From contig NZ_JARFVA010000001.1 of assembly GCF_029194005.1 (NCBI RefSeq), forward strand, positions 186,001 to 250,000: 64,000 nucleotides of DNA. The letters run 5' to 3'. The notes beneath the pieces were generated by a model. The model had not been told where the DNA came from. It made no database searches and saw nothing but the letters and a program-made list of their open reading frames with translations. Positions within the stretch are counted from its first letter, which is position 1, and each line of letters starts with the position of its first letter. Positions 27,533 to 35,302 of the stretch are shown piece after piece. The DNA comes from Flagellimonas okinawensis. GTDB taxonomy: Bacteria > Bacteroidota > Bacteroidia > Flavobacteriales > Flavobacteriaceae. Made by a program: the position numbers and the translations under genes.

Positions 27533-27566
27533 TCCCCTAAACGAAATTCCCTATTTTTAAGAAAAC
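27533..27566 (+). repeat. Upstream box copy b
   Basis: TCCCCTAAACGAAATTCCCT then ATTTTTAAGAAAA. Similarity to copy d extends to about 75 bases. It lies about 75 bases before the gene at 27643; TATTTTTA may be the -7 element. Confidence 0.65.
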
Positions 27567-27642
27567 AAACACATATAGCGGAGACAGATATACATAATTC
27601 CTCAAAACGACATGCTGTAACCATAACCAACACGGATAACCA

Positions 27643-28095
27643 ATGAAAAATACCAAACCCATTCTTTTTGCAGTGCTAAGCATACTGTTTTTCACGTCGG
27701 AATTATTTTCCCAAACCGATAAGGAACAAATAGTATCCATCAGAAAGGCATCCAATTCAGCATTGAAGTCTTATGCAAATAAAGAGGTGCTTTCTTATTT
27801 AACGGATGATGTATTGACCACTACAGGAAATGGAACGCTATTATGTGGAAAAGCGGAGTTGGAAGAATATATTTTGGCGGGTGGAGAAAGTAAAATGTAT
27901 TGGATACGCGATACAAAAGACATAATAATCAATGCAAAAAGAGGCTTGGCTTGGGAAACTGGAGTTTGGAATGGATATGATCCGGAAAAAGGTGAAGATG
28001 CTATCGTCAATGGGAATTATTCAGCAATGTGGACTAAAGAGTCTGGTATCTGGAAAATTAAATCACAACTCTTTGTAACACTGGGTGAAAAATAA
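27643..28095 (+). CDS. Secreted NTF2-like (SnoaL/DUF4440-type) protein
   Basis: 150 residues. A Sec signal peptide (residues 1-24, ending LFSQ) precedes an NTF2-like cone fold: IVSIRKASNSALKSYANKEV helix, LSYLTDDVLTTTGNGTLLCG strand and turn, then beta-strands GLAWETGVWNG, NGNYSAMWTKESGIWKIKSQ. The pattern is typical of DUF4440 proteins, which serve as small-molecule binding or catalytic domains. The active-site pocket residues cannot be assigned. Monocistronic, preceded by a shared upstream box. Confidence 0.72.
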   Translation: MKNTKPILFAVLSILFFTSELFSQTDKEQIVSIRKASNSALKSYANKEVLSYLTDDVLTTTGNGTLLCGKAELEEYILAGGESKMYWIRDTKDIIINAKRGLAWETGVWNGYDPEKGEDAIVNGNYSAMWTKESGIWKIKSQLFVTLGEK

Positions 28096-28134
28096 CGCAT
28101 TATGCCCTAACACCTTGTATAATTCCTTGCTGCC

Positions 28135-28166
28135 ATCCTAAACTAAATTCCCTATTTTTAAGAAAA
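28135..28166 (+). repeat. Upstream box copy c
   Basis: ATCCTAAACTAAATTCCCTA then TTTTTAAGAAAA, ending 9 bases before the ATG of the interrupted VOC gene at 28175. Confidence 0.65.
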
Positions 28167-28174
28167 GTAGAGTA

Positions 28175-28561
28175 ATGAAACTAGAGCATATCGCTATTTG
28201 GACTTCTGATCTAGAAAAAATGAGAGCGTTTTACCTACGTTTTTTCGAATTGGAATCCAATGAAAAGTATTACAATCCAAAAAAAGAGTTCAGTTCTTAT
28301 TTCCTCTCCTTTAAAACAGGGGCACGCATCGAATAAATGCATCGGCCCGATATTTCCGAATTCTTGGAGCATAGGGATGCGAAATTGGGCCTTACCCATT
28401 TTGCTATATCCGTGGGTTCCAAACAAAAAGTAGCTACCCTTACCGAAACCATCCGCAACAACGGATTTAAGGTCATAGGAGAACCCAGAACCACTGGCGA
28501 TGGCTATTACGAAAGTGTTATTGCCGACCCCGAAGGCAATTGGATCGAGATAACGGAGTAA
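28175..28561 (+). pseudogene. VOC/glyoxalase-family gene interrupted by an in-frame TAA
   Basis: From ATG 28175 the frame reads MKLEHIAIWTSDLEKMRAFY and continues to TGARIE, then a TAA at 28334-28336, then [20 protein letters not shown] through [20 protein letters not shown] to WIEITE. Both halves are in one frame with nothing missing, and together give the full 128-residue VOC fold. The family usually has a hydrophobic residue, often Leu, at the stop position (RxELMxRP), so a single TTA to TAA change explains it. The metal-binding His (H5, H near LTHFAI) and Glu (IEITE) remain. Downstream translation could restart at ATG 28337. A sequencing error or readthrough is possible. Confidence 0.85.
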
Positions 28562-28611
28562 AGCTACATGGTTATCCTCAAGGTCATTTCGAAATGAGGA
28601 ACAAAGTTCCG

Positions 28612-29050
28612 ATTGAGAAATCCAAAAAAAGAGATTTCTCACACTCGCACAGCTCGGTTCGAAATAACACGCTCCTTGATTAGTGTTTATTCGTGCCATT
28701 AGTGTCAGCCTATTAGCCTTTGAGAACTCACTATCATATCTTTACAGTAAAGAAATTGGATTCCTGCCTACGCAGGAATGACAGCACGGAACCCCTGCAC
28801 CGCATCGATTGAGAAATCCAAAAAAGAGATTTCTCACACTCGCACAGCTCGGTTCGAAATGACAGTATTAAAGTCATTCGTGAAAATTCGTGCCATTAGT
28901 GTCAGCCTATTAGCCTTTGAGAACTCACTATCATATCTTGACAATAAAGAAATTGGATTCCTGCCTACGCAGGAATGACAGCACGGAACCGCAGCACCGC
29001 ATCGATCGAGAAATCTAGTTTTCTCACACTCCCACAGCTCGGTTCGAAAT
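28612..29050. repeat. Tandem 196-197-bp intergenic repeat with hairpins
   Basis: The region 28562-29183 (622 bases) contains no convincing gene. Two near-identical units start at 28612 and 28808, and a third partial unit runs from 29005 to 29050. Each has GAGAAATC facing GATTTCTC (hairpin), a CACTCGCACAGCTCGGTTCG segment, CGTGCCATTAGTGTCAGCCT, and the perfect hairpin ATTCCTGC-CTAC-GCAGGAAT. Related dispersed pieces are common in flavobacterial intergenic DNA and resemble REP/MITE-like elements. After the repeat, 29051-29183 carries upstream box copy d. Confidence 0.85.
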
Positions 29051-29112
29051 GTCAACGATCTTATTCCCTTATGGAAAAGTTACGAACATTGGCTATAATT
29101 CATTGTCCCCTC

Positions 29113-29146
29113 CTACCCTAAACTAAATTCGCTATTTTTAAGAAAC
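29113..29146 (+). repeat. Upstream box copy d
   Basis: CTACCCTAAACTAAATTCGC then TATTTTTAAGAAA, before the Crp-family gene. Closest to copy b, including flanks such as CATATAG/GTATATAG. Confidence 0.65.
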
Positions 29147-29183
29147 TAAACGTATATAGTCGAGGCCGTTGGCACCCATTGAT

Positions 29184-29765
29184 ATGAAACAGGGACTCAT
29201 AACATCAATATCCAAACACATTACCTTAAGTTACGAGGAAGCCCATTTAATCGAAACGTTTTGGACGGAAAAAACCCTTGAAAAAGGGGATTATCTATTG
29301 CGAAACGGGCAAACCTGCCGTACCGATAATTTTGTGGTGAACGGTGCATTAAAGGCTTTTTACATCAACCCCGAAACAGGAAAGGAAGAGATTCTATATT
29401 TTGCCATTGAAAACTGGTGGGCAACGGATATAGATAGTTTTCAAAAACAAAGACCATCCATCTACAACATTCATGCCATTGAAAAAACCACGCTGCTTCA
29501 AATCAGCCACGACTCTTTTCAAGAAATGCTCAGGCAACTACCAAAACTGGAGCGCTTTTTTAGAATCATCCTGGAAAATTATCTGGGGAGTTTACAGAAA
29601 AGAATCATCTTGAATAAAACCCTCGATGCGGAACAACGCTATTTGGAATTCTTAAAAGATTACCCAGAGATTTCCAAGAGAGTACCCAACTATCTCATTG
29701 CTTCGTATTTGGGCATTTCTGCCGAATTTTTAAGTAGGATCCGCAAAAAAATCGAAGCATCTTGA
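29184..29765 (+). CDS. Crp/Fnr family transcriptional regulator
   Basis: 193 residues from ATG 29184 (MKQGLITSISKH); an upstream in-frame ATG at 29169 adds five residues without similarity. The cyclic-nucleotide-binding-type domain covers about residues 20-115 (KTLEKGDYLLRNGQTCRTDN, then NGALKAFYINPETGKEEILY). The C-terminal part has a helix-turn-helix (VPNYLIASYLGISAEFLSRI). The glycine and arginine residues that bind cAMP in true CRP are not conserved, so the effector is unknown. The azoreductase-like gene 65 bases downstream is a likely target, as such pairs often occur. Confidence 0.88.
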   Translation: MKQGLITSISKHITLSYEEAHLIETFWTEKTLEKGDYLLRNGQTCRTDNFVVNGALKAFYINPETGKEEILYFAIENWWATDIDSFQKQRPSIYNIHAIEKTTLLQISHDSFQEMLRQLPKLERFFRIILENYLGSLQKRIILNKTLDAEQRYLEFLKDYPEISKRVPNYLIASYLGISAEFLSRIRKKIEAS

Positions 29766-29830
29766 ACTAGGTCAATTTTTTTCCTATTTCCGATAAGGAA
29801 CTTTGTCTCGTAATCTAAAAATTAGGAATT

Positions 29831-30454
29831 ATGAACAAAGTATTGATCATTAACGCAAGTGTTCGAAACGAAAGATCGCAGAGCAGAAAGCTGACACAAC
29901 TTTTCGAGGAAAATTGGCAAAAGAAACATCCGAACGACCTTTTCACCCACCGCGAAGTTGGATTGGAAGAGATACCCCCCATTAACGAAAAATGGATTGC
30001 CAGTGCATTCGTCCAACCCAATGAAAGAACACAAGAAAACCAATCAGGTGTTACCCTTAGCGATGCATTGGTAAAAGAGTTTAAAGCACATGATATTTAT
30101 GTTTTGGGGACACCTATGTACAACTGGTCCATTCCAAGCGGACTAAAGGCCTACATTGACCAACTTATGCGGATCAACGAAACTTGGAAATTTCGTTCAG
30201 GCAAACCAGATGGAGATTATGTGGGTATGCTTGAAAACAAAAAAATGTTCATCCTGTCCAGTCGTGGAGACACAGGTTATGGAGAAAACGAAAAAAATGA
30301 ACACATGAATTTTCAAACCACCTATTTAAAGTTCGTTTTTGGAATTATGGGCATAAAAGACATTTCAATCATCTCTCTGGACAATGAAGAATTTGGTGGA
30401 GAATTATTTGAGAACTCTAAGAAAGAAATTTACCAAAAGATGGAACGGATTTAA
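29831..30454 (+). CDS. FMN-dependent NADH-azoreductase/quinone reductase-like flavoprotein
   Basis: 207 residues with a flavodoxin-like fold of the AzoR/NQO type, reducing quinones or azo compounds with NAD(P)H and FMN. Evidence: first strand and phosphate loop KVLIINASVRNERSQSRKL (residues 3-21), VLGTPMYNWSIPSGLKAYID (near 91-110; the PMYN/W motif lines the flavin), and ILSSRGDTGYGE near 138. Cytoplasmic, no signal peptide. It follows a Crp-type regulator. Its stop codon lies inside the promoter repeat of the next DUF6090 gene. Confidence 0.85.
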   Translation: MNKVLIINASVRNERSQSRKLTQLFEENWQKKHPNDLFTHREVGLEEIPPINEKWIASAFVQPNERTQENQSGVTLSDALVKEFKAHDIYVLGTPMYNWSIPSGLKAYIDQLMRINETWKFRSGKPDGDYVGMLENKKMFILSSRGDTGYGENEKNEHMNFQTTYLKFVFGIMGIKDISIISLDNEEFGGELFENSKKEIYQKMERI

Positions 30455-30486
30455 AATCATATCTTTAGGGAAACCAACCTCCAATG
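30450..30486 (+). promoter_or_regulatory. Duplicated promoter of DUF6090 copy 7
   Basis: TTTAAAATCATATCTTTAGG then GAAACCAACCTCCAATG. Nearly identical to 32003-32039 before copy 8. TATCTTTA is a one-mismatch -7 element. Confidence 0.65.
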
Positions 30487-31269
30487 ATCAAGTTCTTTCG
30501 TAGCATCCGTCAGCGATTGCTTTCCGAAAATAAGTTCAGCAAGTACCTCCTCTATGCCATTGGCGAAATTGTACTCGTGGTCATTGGTATCTTGATTGCA
30601 CTTCAAATCAACAATTGGAACGAATCAAAAAAGAACTCCAAAAAGGAATTTTATCTGTTGCAACAATTGCAAAAGGAATTTAAAAAGGATAGTAGTCGAA
30701 TATCCACACAAGCTTCGTTGACCAATTTAAAAATGCAAGATGGAAAGATGGTAAAATCCTTTTTGGAAGGAAAGACCAATTTAGGAGCAGATTCCTTGGT
30801 TAGCTTTTTGTTTTATAATAGTAAAGCATTGTTGTTCCAAAGCCACACGCCTACGTATGATGAAATTATTTCATCTGGTAATTTAAACCTGATTACGAAT
30901 GAAGATTTAAAAGCAAAAATCTCTAGCTATAAAAGTGATCTTAGTTTGATAAATTCTTTTTTATTCATGGAAGCCCATGAACATAAAGAGCGGTACAATC
31001 TCCATATATATAAATACTTCGATTCGGAGATCATGACATATTTGTGGAAAAACAATGGTAGAAAAGATAGAATAATTTCGAACGAGGCCATTAAGGATTT
31101 TAAAACAGATATCAATGGCTATAAAAATGATTCAAATTCAATATACCATGTCAGCACCTTGATTGGTGTTGATGCAGAACTAAACTTTCAATACACCCAA
31201 AGAATAAATATTAGGATCTACGAAATTTTGGATGAATTGAAAAAAGAATTAAAAAAACCTGGACTTTAA
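30484..31269 (+). CDS. DUF6090 family membrane protein, copy 7
   Basis: 261 residues. Header MIKFFRSIRQRLLSENKFSK, transmembrane helix YLLYAIGEIVLVVIGILIAL, then QINNWNE. This header variant (SENKFSK) is shared only with copy 8. The variable domain starts KKNSKKEFYLLQQLQKEFKK and contains THTP-like turns and a DELKKELKKPGL end. It is separated from the main array by 6.8 kb. Function unknown. Followed 32 bases later by a cyclophilin-type gene that may share its transcript. Confidence 0.83.
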   Translation: MIKFFRSIRQRLLSENKFSKYLLYAIGEIVLVVIGILIALQINNWNESKKNSKKEFYLLQQLQKEFKKDSSRISTQASLTNLKMQDGKMVKSFLEGKTNLGADSLVSFLFYNSKALLFQSHTPTYDEIISSGNLNLITNEDLKAKISSYKSDLSLINSFLFMEAHEHKERYNLHIYKYFDSEIMTYLWKNNGRKDRIISNEAIKDFKTDINGYKNDSNSIYHVSTLIGVDAELNFQYTQRINIRIYEILDELKKELKKPGL

Positions 31270-31301
31270 TAAACCACAACTAACCAAATAATAAATAACG
31301 G

Positions 31302-31949
31302 ATGAAAAAAATAAAATACAGGTACCTATTCCTTGGGGTTGTATTAGTGACAATTCTATCATGTAAATCCAACTTTAAATTAAAGTGGACGAATGAAAAA
31401 GCACCGGAATATTTCACAGCGAAATTTGAAACCACCAAAGGTGATTTTGAAATCCAATCAAGAAGGGAGTGGTCACCAGCTGCTGTTGATAGGCTCTATC
31501 AATTAATAGAACACGGATTTTATACAGACATAGCCATCTTTAGGGTACTTCCCAATTATGTGGCCCAATTTGGGATCCATAATGATAGTACCATTACATC
31601 ATCCTGGAATAGGGTGAAAATTAAAGATGAGCCGGTACTAAAACCCAACACCCAAGGTTCGGTAAGTTTTGCCCGTGGAGGACCAGAAACCAGGGGAACA
31701 CAATTGTTTATTAATCTAAAGGATAATTCCCCTCGTTTAGATACTATTTCGTTTATGGATGTAACGGGATTTCCTGTAGTAGCCCAAGTTATTTCAGGTT
31801 TTGATGTAGTAGAATCATTTTATGATGGCTATAAAGCGGAATTGGATGATAAGCAGGGTACAATTTATGATCAAGGCAATACCTATTTGAGGAAAAATTA
31901 CCCCAAATTGGATTATATACACAAGGCATCTATTACAAAAGAGGAATAA
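31302..31949 (+). CDS. Cyclophilin-type peptidyl-prolyl isomerase lipoprotein
   Basis: 215 residues. Lipoprotein signal ends LVTILSC (Cys 21). The cyclophilin domain begins with FETTKGDFEIQSRREWSPAA (near residue 42) and has DIAIFRVLPNYVAQFGIHND where canonical enzymes have FHRVIxxFMxQGG, so the catalytic Arg (R75 in FRV) is kept. GSVSFARGGPETRGTQLFIN matches the conserved core that includes the substrate-binding Gln and Phe. Located on a membrane facing the periplasm; it probably assists envelope protein folding. Confidence 0.88.
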   Translation: MKKIKYRYLFLGVVLVTILSCKSNFKLKWTNEKAPEYFTAKFETTKGDFEIQSRREWSPAAVDRLYQLIEHGFYTDIAIFRVLPNYVAQFGIHNDSTITSSWNRVKIKDEPVLKPNTQGSVSFARGGPETRGTQLFINLKDNSPRLDTISFMDVTGFPVVAQVISGFDVVESFYDGYKAELDDKQGTIYDQGNTYLRKNYPKLDYIHKASITKEE

Positions 31950-32002
31950 AACGGGAAAGCTTATAATAAATCGTAGTGTGTAAACACGTTCAATTCCAAT
32001 CC

Positions 32003-32039
32003 TTTAAAATCATATCTTTAGAGAAACCAACCTCTCATG
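32003..32039 (+). promoter_or_regulatory. Duplicated promoter of DUF6090 copy 8
   Basis: TTTAAAATCATATCTTTAGA then GAAACCAACCTCTCATG. Compare 30450-30486. The copy continues into the coding header, so the duplicated unit includes promoter plus about 140 coding bases. Confidence 0.65.
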
Positions 32040-32780
32040 ATCAAATTTTTTCGCAGAATCCGTCAGCAATTGCTTTCCGAAAATAAGTTCAGCAAGTACC
32101 TACTTTATGCCATTGGTGAAATAGTACTTGTGGTCATTGGTATCTTGATTGCATTGCAGATCAATAATAAGAATCAGGAAAGAATCAATAGAGATTATGA
32201 ACTAACCATGCTGAGGGAAGTTAAAGAAGCCCTGGATAAAGACATCTACAACTTGGAGGGCGGAATTAAAAATCTTGAAGAATTAAAACAAAGCGTTATT
32301 GTGTTGACGACTGTTCGAAATGGATCAACTTACCCTCAGGATTCATTGGACCACCATTTTAACAATGTAAGACAAGGAGGTATTGCACTTGCAATCAATT
32401 ATAGTCCATACGAGTCCATCAAGTCCACAGGATTAGATAAAATTTCAAATTCCGAACTTAGAAATAGCATTACGAATTTATACGAGGTAAAATTAAAAGC
32501 AGTGGAGTTTTGGGTCAATGAATTTATTAGAAGAAAACTGTATGAGAAAAATGACTTGGTCGCTGCCATATTTGAGAAGAAAATTATCCCCGATACAACA
32601 GATGGTTTAAAAGTGGAATATATCATAAATCATGAGTTGATCCATACCAACGATCAATTCGATGACTTTCTAGTTGCATCTGGTGGTTATATCCCCATTG
32701 CCGTTAGAAATATCAGTTTCGCAATAAAAGAAATGAAATCCCAGGCAAAAGAAATAGCATCTGAACTGGAAAAAAACTAA
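32037..32780 (+). CDS. DUF6090 family membrane protein, copy 8
   Basis: 247 residues. Header MIKFFRRIRQQLLSENKFSK and a transmembrane helix like the other copies, but then QINNKNQ, losing the usual NNWNE tryptophan. Variable domain: RDYELTMLREVKEALDKDIY and a long charged helix near residue 60. It leads a probable four-gene operon with the following membrane genes (gaps of 4, -4 and 12 bases). Confidence 0.83.
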   Translation: MIKFFRRIRQQLLSENKFSKYLLYAIGEIVLVVIGILIALQINNKNQERINRDYELTMLREVKEALDKDIYNLEGGIKNLEELKQSVIVLTTVRNGSTYPQDSLDHHFNNVRQGGIALAINYSPYESIKSTGLDKISNSELRNSITNLYEVKLKAVEFWVNEFIRRKLYEKNDLVAAIFEKKIIPDTTDGLKVEYIINHELIHTNDQFDDFLVASGGYIPIAVRNISFAIKEMKSQAKEIASELEKN

Positions 32781-32784
32781 GGAT

Positions 32785-33267
32785 ATGTTAGAAACACTGG
32801 AAGAATATGCATTGATCGCTGAAATAATATCAGCGGTTGCCATCATAATATCGTTAATATTTGTTGGTGTTCAGATAAGAGAAAATACAAAAGCAACACA
32901 AGCATCTACTTTTCATGAAATTGCAGCTTTGGACATCAACATACTGCTCAATTTTAGCAGTTCTCCAGAATTGGCAAGATTGATCACATTGTTCAGAGAT
33001 GATCCCGACTCATTGAGCGAGGAAGAACAAATTCATGGGTTTTATTTGTTCGGCGCCGAGGTTCGGCACGTTGAAAATTTGTTTTTACAAAATGAAAACA
33101 AGATGTTGAGTGCCAAAAATTGGAAATCCAGAAAGGCACTGGTAGATGGCATAGTACTCTCCGCTGGATTTGGGGCATTGTTAAAACATCCGTTCAGTAA
33201 GTTTTTTGACGGCTCATTTATTGAGTATGGTAGAAATCAAAGAAAAAAATCAGGAATAACAGAATGA
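32785..33267 (+). CDS. Hypothetical membrane-anchored protein
   Basis: 160 residues with one N-terminal transmembrane segment (about residues 8-31, AEIISAVAIIISLIFVGVQI) followed by RENTKATQASTFHEIAALD. This N-terminal pattern (isoleucine-rich helix then QIRENTxA) is shared by a broad group of uncharacterised bacterial proteins. The remainder is helical with a conserved-looking HGFYLFGAEVRHVENLFLQ segment. No function is known. It starts four bases after DUF6090 copy 8 and overlaps the CPBP gene (ATGA). Confidence 0.65.
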   Translation: MLETLEEYALIAEIISAVAIIISLIFVGVQIRENTKATQASTFHEIAALDINILLNFSSSPELARLITLFRDDPDSLSEEEQIHGFYLFGAEVRHVENLFLQNENKMLSAKNWKSRKALVDGIVLSAGFGALLKHPFSKFFDGSFIEYGRNQRKKSGITE

Positions 33268-33968
33268 TCGGAGTTTTAGTATTGATTGCCATTTCATGGT
33301 TGCTTTTATATCTGCTAGAAAAGAAGACCATTTTAGCATTGGGATTTTTTCCCGTAGCAAAACGACTAAAACAATTCTTGATCGGATTTTTGGTCACGGC
33401 CGTGCTCTGTGTTCTGGTTCAATTACTGGAAGCATATTTAAAATCATCCACATGGGTTTTAAATCAAAACATTTCAGCCGCAGCTATTTTGCATTCTTTT
33501 TGGTGGGATGTTAAGTCCGTCCTCACCGAAGAACTTATTTTTCGTGGGGCTTTGTTATATCTACTTATCCAAAAAATAGGCACTACAAAAAGCATCTTAA
33601 TCTCTGCCATAGCATTCGGGATTTACCATTGGTTCTCTTACGGAGTTTTAGGAAATGCAATGGCCATGATCTTGGTATTTATAGGGACAGGATTAATGGG
33701 TTATGCCTGGGCATGGGCTTTTTCCAAAACAAAATCCATAATGCTCCCGTTTGGACTCCACTTGGGCTGGAATTTTATTTACAACAGCATATTCTCCAAA
33801 GGACCTTTGGGCGATTTGGCATTGATATCTAAAGGAGGCCATGAATTAACGGATTGGGCTTCCTTATTGAACTTTGTCAGTGGATTGGTCTTAGTGCCAA
33901 TTATAGTACTGCTCTATGTTCGGTATTTTGTGAAAAAAGAAACAGAGGTCAATCCAGAAATAGAGTAA
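33264..33968 (+). CDS. CPBP family intramembrane metalloprotease
   Basis: Polytopic membrane protein of 234 residues in the CAAX-protease/bacteriocin-processing (Abi) family. The EExxxR motif is E89-E90-x3-R94 (TEELIFRGAL). The second motif His is H122 (AFGIYHWFSYG), and the third is near 164 (PFGLHLGWNF), giving the complete metal site. Six to seven transmembrane segments are expected. Bacterial members act in peptide processing, bacteriocin immunity or unknown roles. It shares a start/stop overlap with the upstream gene. Confidence 0.88.
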   Translation: MIGVLVLIAISWLLLYLLEKKTILALGFFPVAKRLKQFLIGFLVTAVLCVLVQLLEAYLKSSTWVLNQNISAAAILHSFWWDVKSVLTEELIFRGALLYLLIQKIGTTKSILISAIAFGIYHWFSYGVLGNAMAMILVFIGTGLMGYAWAWAFSKTKSIMLPFGLHLGWNFIYNSIFSKGPLGDLALISKGGHELTDWASLLNFVSGLVLVPIIVLLYVRYFVKKETEVNPEIE

Positions 33969-33980
33969 TAACCAAGGGAT

Positions 33981-34613
33981 ATGATGAGCCCAAAACGAAT
34001 ATTAAAGGTTCTTCCCACCATAGGGATTTTGATGTTCATTGCTATTTACGCTTATGCATCCCACCTATACCCCGGAGGTTCGCTGGCAGATGTAAATTCA
34101 GCAGGTTTTGATTGGCTCAACAATCATTGGTGCCACTTAATGCGTGAAAATGCCTTGAACGGCGTTCAAAACAAGGCAAGACCTGTTGCCATTGCCGGTA
34201 TTACAATGCTTTGCGCCAGTATGATCATCTTTTTCTTTCAGTTTGCGAATCATTTTGAGAAAAATAGAAATTGGAACATAACCATTAAGGTTTCGGGGAC
34301 CTTGGGCATGTTATCGGCCTGTTTCATTTTTACCATATACCATGATATTATGACTTCCATTTTAAGCGTATTTGGCACCTTGGTCATTATTGGAATGTTA
34401 CGGGCGCTGTATAAAAAACGGTTGATTTTTTTAATGGTAATGGGCGTATTTTGTATCCTAATTGTGGCAATGAACAATTATTTCTACTACAACGAAAATC
34501 TTACCCAATATTCACCGATTATTCAGAAAATAGCCTTTATATTGATTCTTTCCTGGACGGTTTTCCTTAATTTGACCATAACTAAAAATGAGCTGAAAAA
34601 TGGAATAGAATAA
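33981..34613 (+). CDS. Hypothetical multipass membrane protein
   Basis: 210 residues with about six hydrophobic segments (for example VLPTIGILMFIAIYAYASHL, ITMLCASMIIFFFQFA, IAFILILSWTVFLNLTI). The first extramembrane loop has YPGGSLADVNSAGFDWLNNH followed by WCHLM, a striking conserved-looking patch. The overall shape is similar to DUF998/Frag1-like proteins, but I cannot assign it. ATG 33981 or 33984 may be the start. Last gene of the operon that begins with DUF6090 copy 8. Confidence 0.65.
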   Translation: MMSPKRILKVLPTIGILMFIAIYAYASHLYPGGSLADVNSAGFDWLNNHWCHLMRENALNGVQNKARPVAIAGITMLCASMIIFFFQFANHFEKNRNWNITIKVSGTLGMLSACFIFTIYHDIMTSILSVFGTLVIIGMLRALYKKRLIFLMVMGVFCILIVAMNNYFYYNENLTQYSPIIQKIAFILILSWTVFLNLTITKNELKNGIE

Positions 34614-34711
34614 TAGGCCCGTTCATACAACTATTTAATATCTGTGCCGTTTACTATTTCCGAACATTGCATTACAAGAAATTCAAATAACCGATTAAAA
34701 ACACTACAACC

Positions 34712-35158
34712 ATGACTAAAAAACTATTGATCGTTGCACTGGTACACCTTTTAAGCTTTACCGCATTTGGACAAACTGATGGGGAATACAGCAAAACCCT
34801 TAAACGAATGTTTGAGGTGTCGGGTACCGAAATATCTTTCCAAACTGCCATTAAACAGATGTTCTCCATGTTTAGGGAACAATATCCAACCATAGAAACT
34901 GAAATATGGGTCGATTTGGAGAAGGAATTTTCCAAAACTTCATTAAATGAACTAACTGAAATGCTTGTTCCGGTTTATTCCAAACATTTAAATCAACAAG
35001 ATTTGGAAGATTTGATCCAATTTTTTGAAACACCCGTTGGAAAAAAATATGCCGCAAGTACACCCTTGATTTTACAGGAATCCATGCAGGTTGGACAACA
35101 ATGGGGAATGAAAATTGGACAGGATTTTCAAAGAAAACTTCAGGAAAAGGGGTACTAG
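34712..35158 (+). CDS. Secreted DUF2059-like protein
   Basis: 148 residues. Sec signal peptide (residues 1-20, ending TAFGQ), then a four-helix DUF2059-type domain: LKRMFEVSGTEISFQTAIKQ, NELTEMLVPVYSKHLNQQDL, EDLIQFFETPVGKKYAASTP, and a C-terminal LILQESMQVGQQWGMKIGQD helix. FFETPxGKK is the family signature. Periplasmic; function unknown. Monocistronic. Confidence 0.85.
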   Translation: MTKKLLIVALVHLLSFTAFGQTDGEYSKTLKRMFEVSGTEISFQTAIKQMFSMFREQYPTIETEIWVDLEKEFSKTSLNELTEMLVPVYSKHLNQQDLEDLIQFFETPVGKKYAASTPLILQESMQVGQQWGMKIGQDFQRKLQEKGY

Positions 35159-35200
35159 AACCAGCTATTTCCTGTTAAATAATTGGATTTTTAAGGGTTT

Positions 35201-35221
35201 CAACCTGTCTTGGACGGGTTG
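35201..35221 (+). terminator. Possible hairpin after the DUF2059 gene
   Basis: CAACCTGTC-TTG-GACGGGTTG forms a 9-bp stem with one G-T pair, 42 bases after the stop codon, but has no strong T-tract. It may be a weak terminator or part of an intergenic repeat. Confidence 0.35.
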
Positions 35222-35302
35222 CGACTATCTGTTTGTCTGGTTCTTTTTCCATTGATGTAACATTTTTACTTCTACCGAGTCTACAGGTAAAATACATCAT
35301 CA

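Noticed and set aside
28337-28561. Independent 74-codon VOC gene
   Set aside because: It is in the same frame as the first half of the VOC domain with only one stop codon between, so one interrupted gene is the better reading.
28612-29050. CRISPR-like array
   Set aside because: Units are about 196 bases, with no short repeats alternating with unique spacers and no cas genes.
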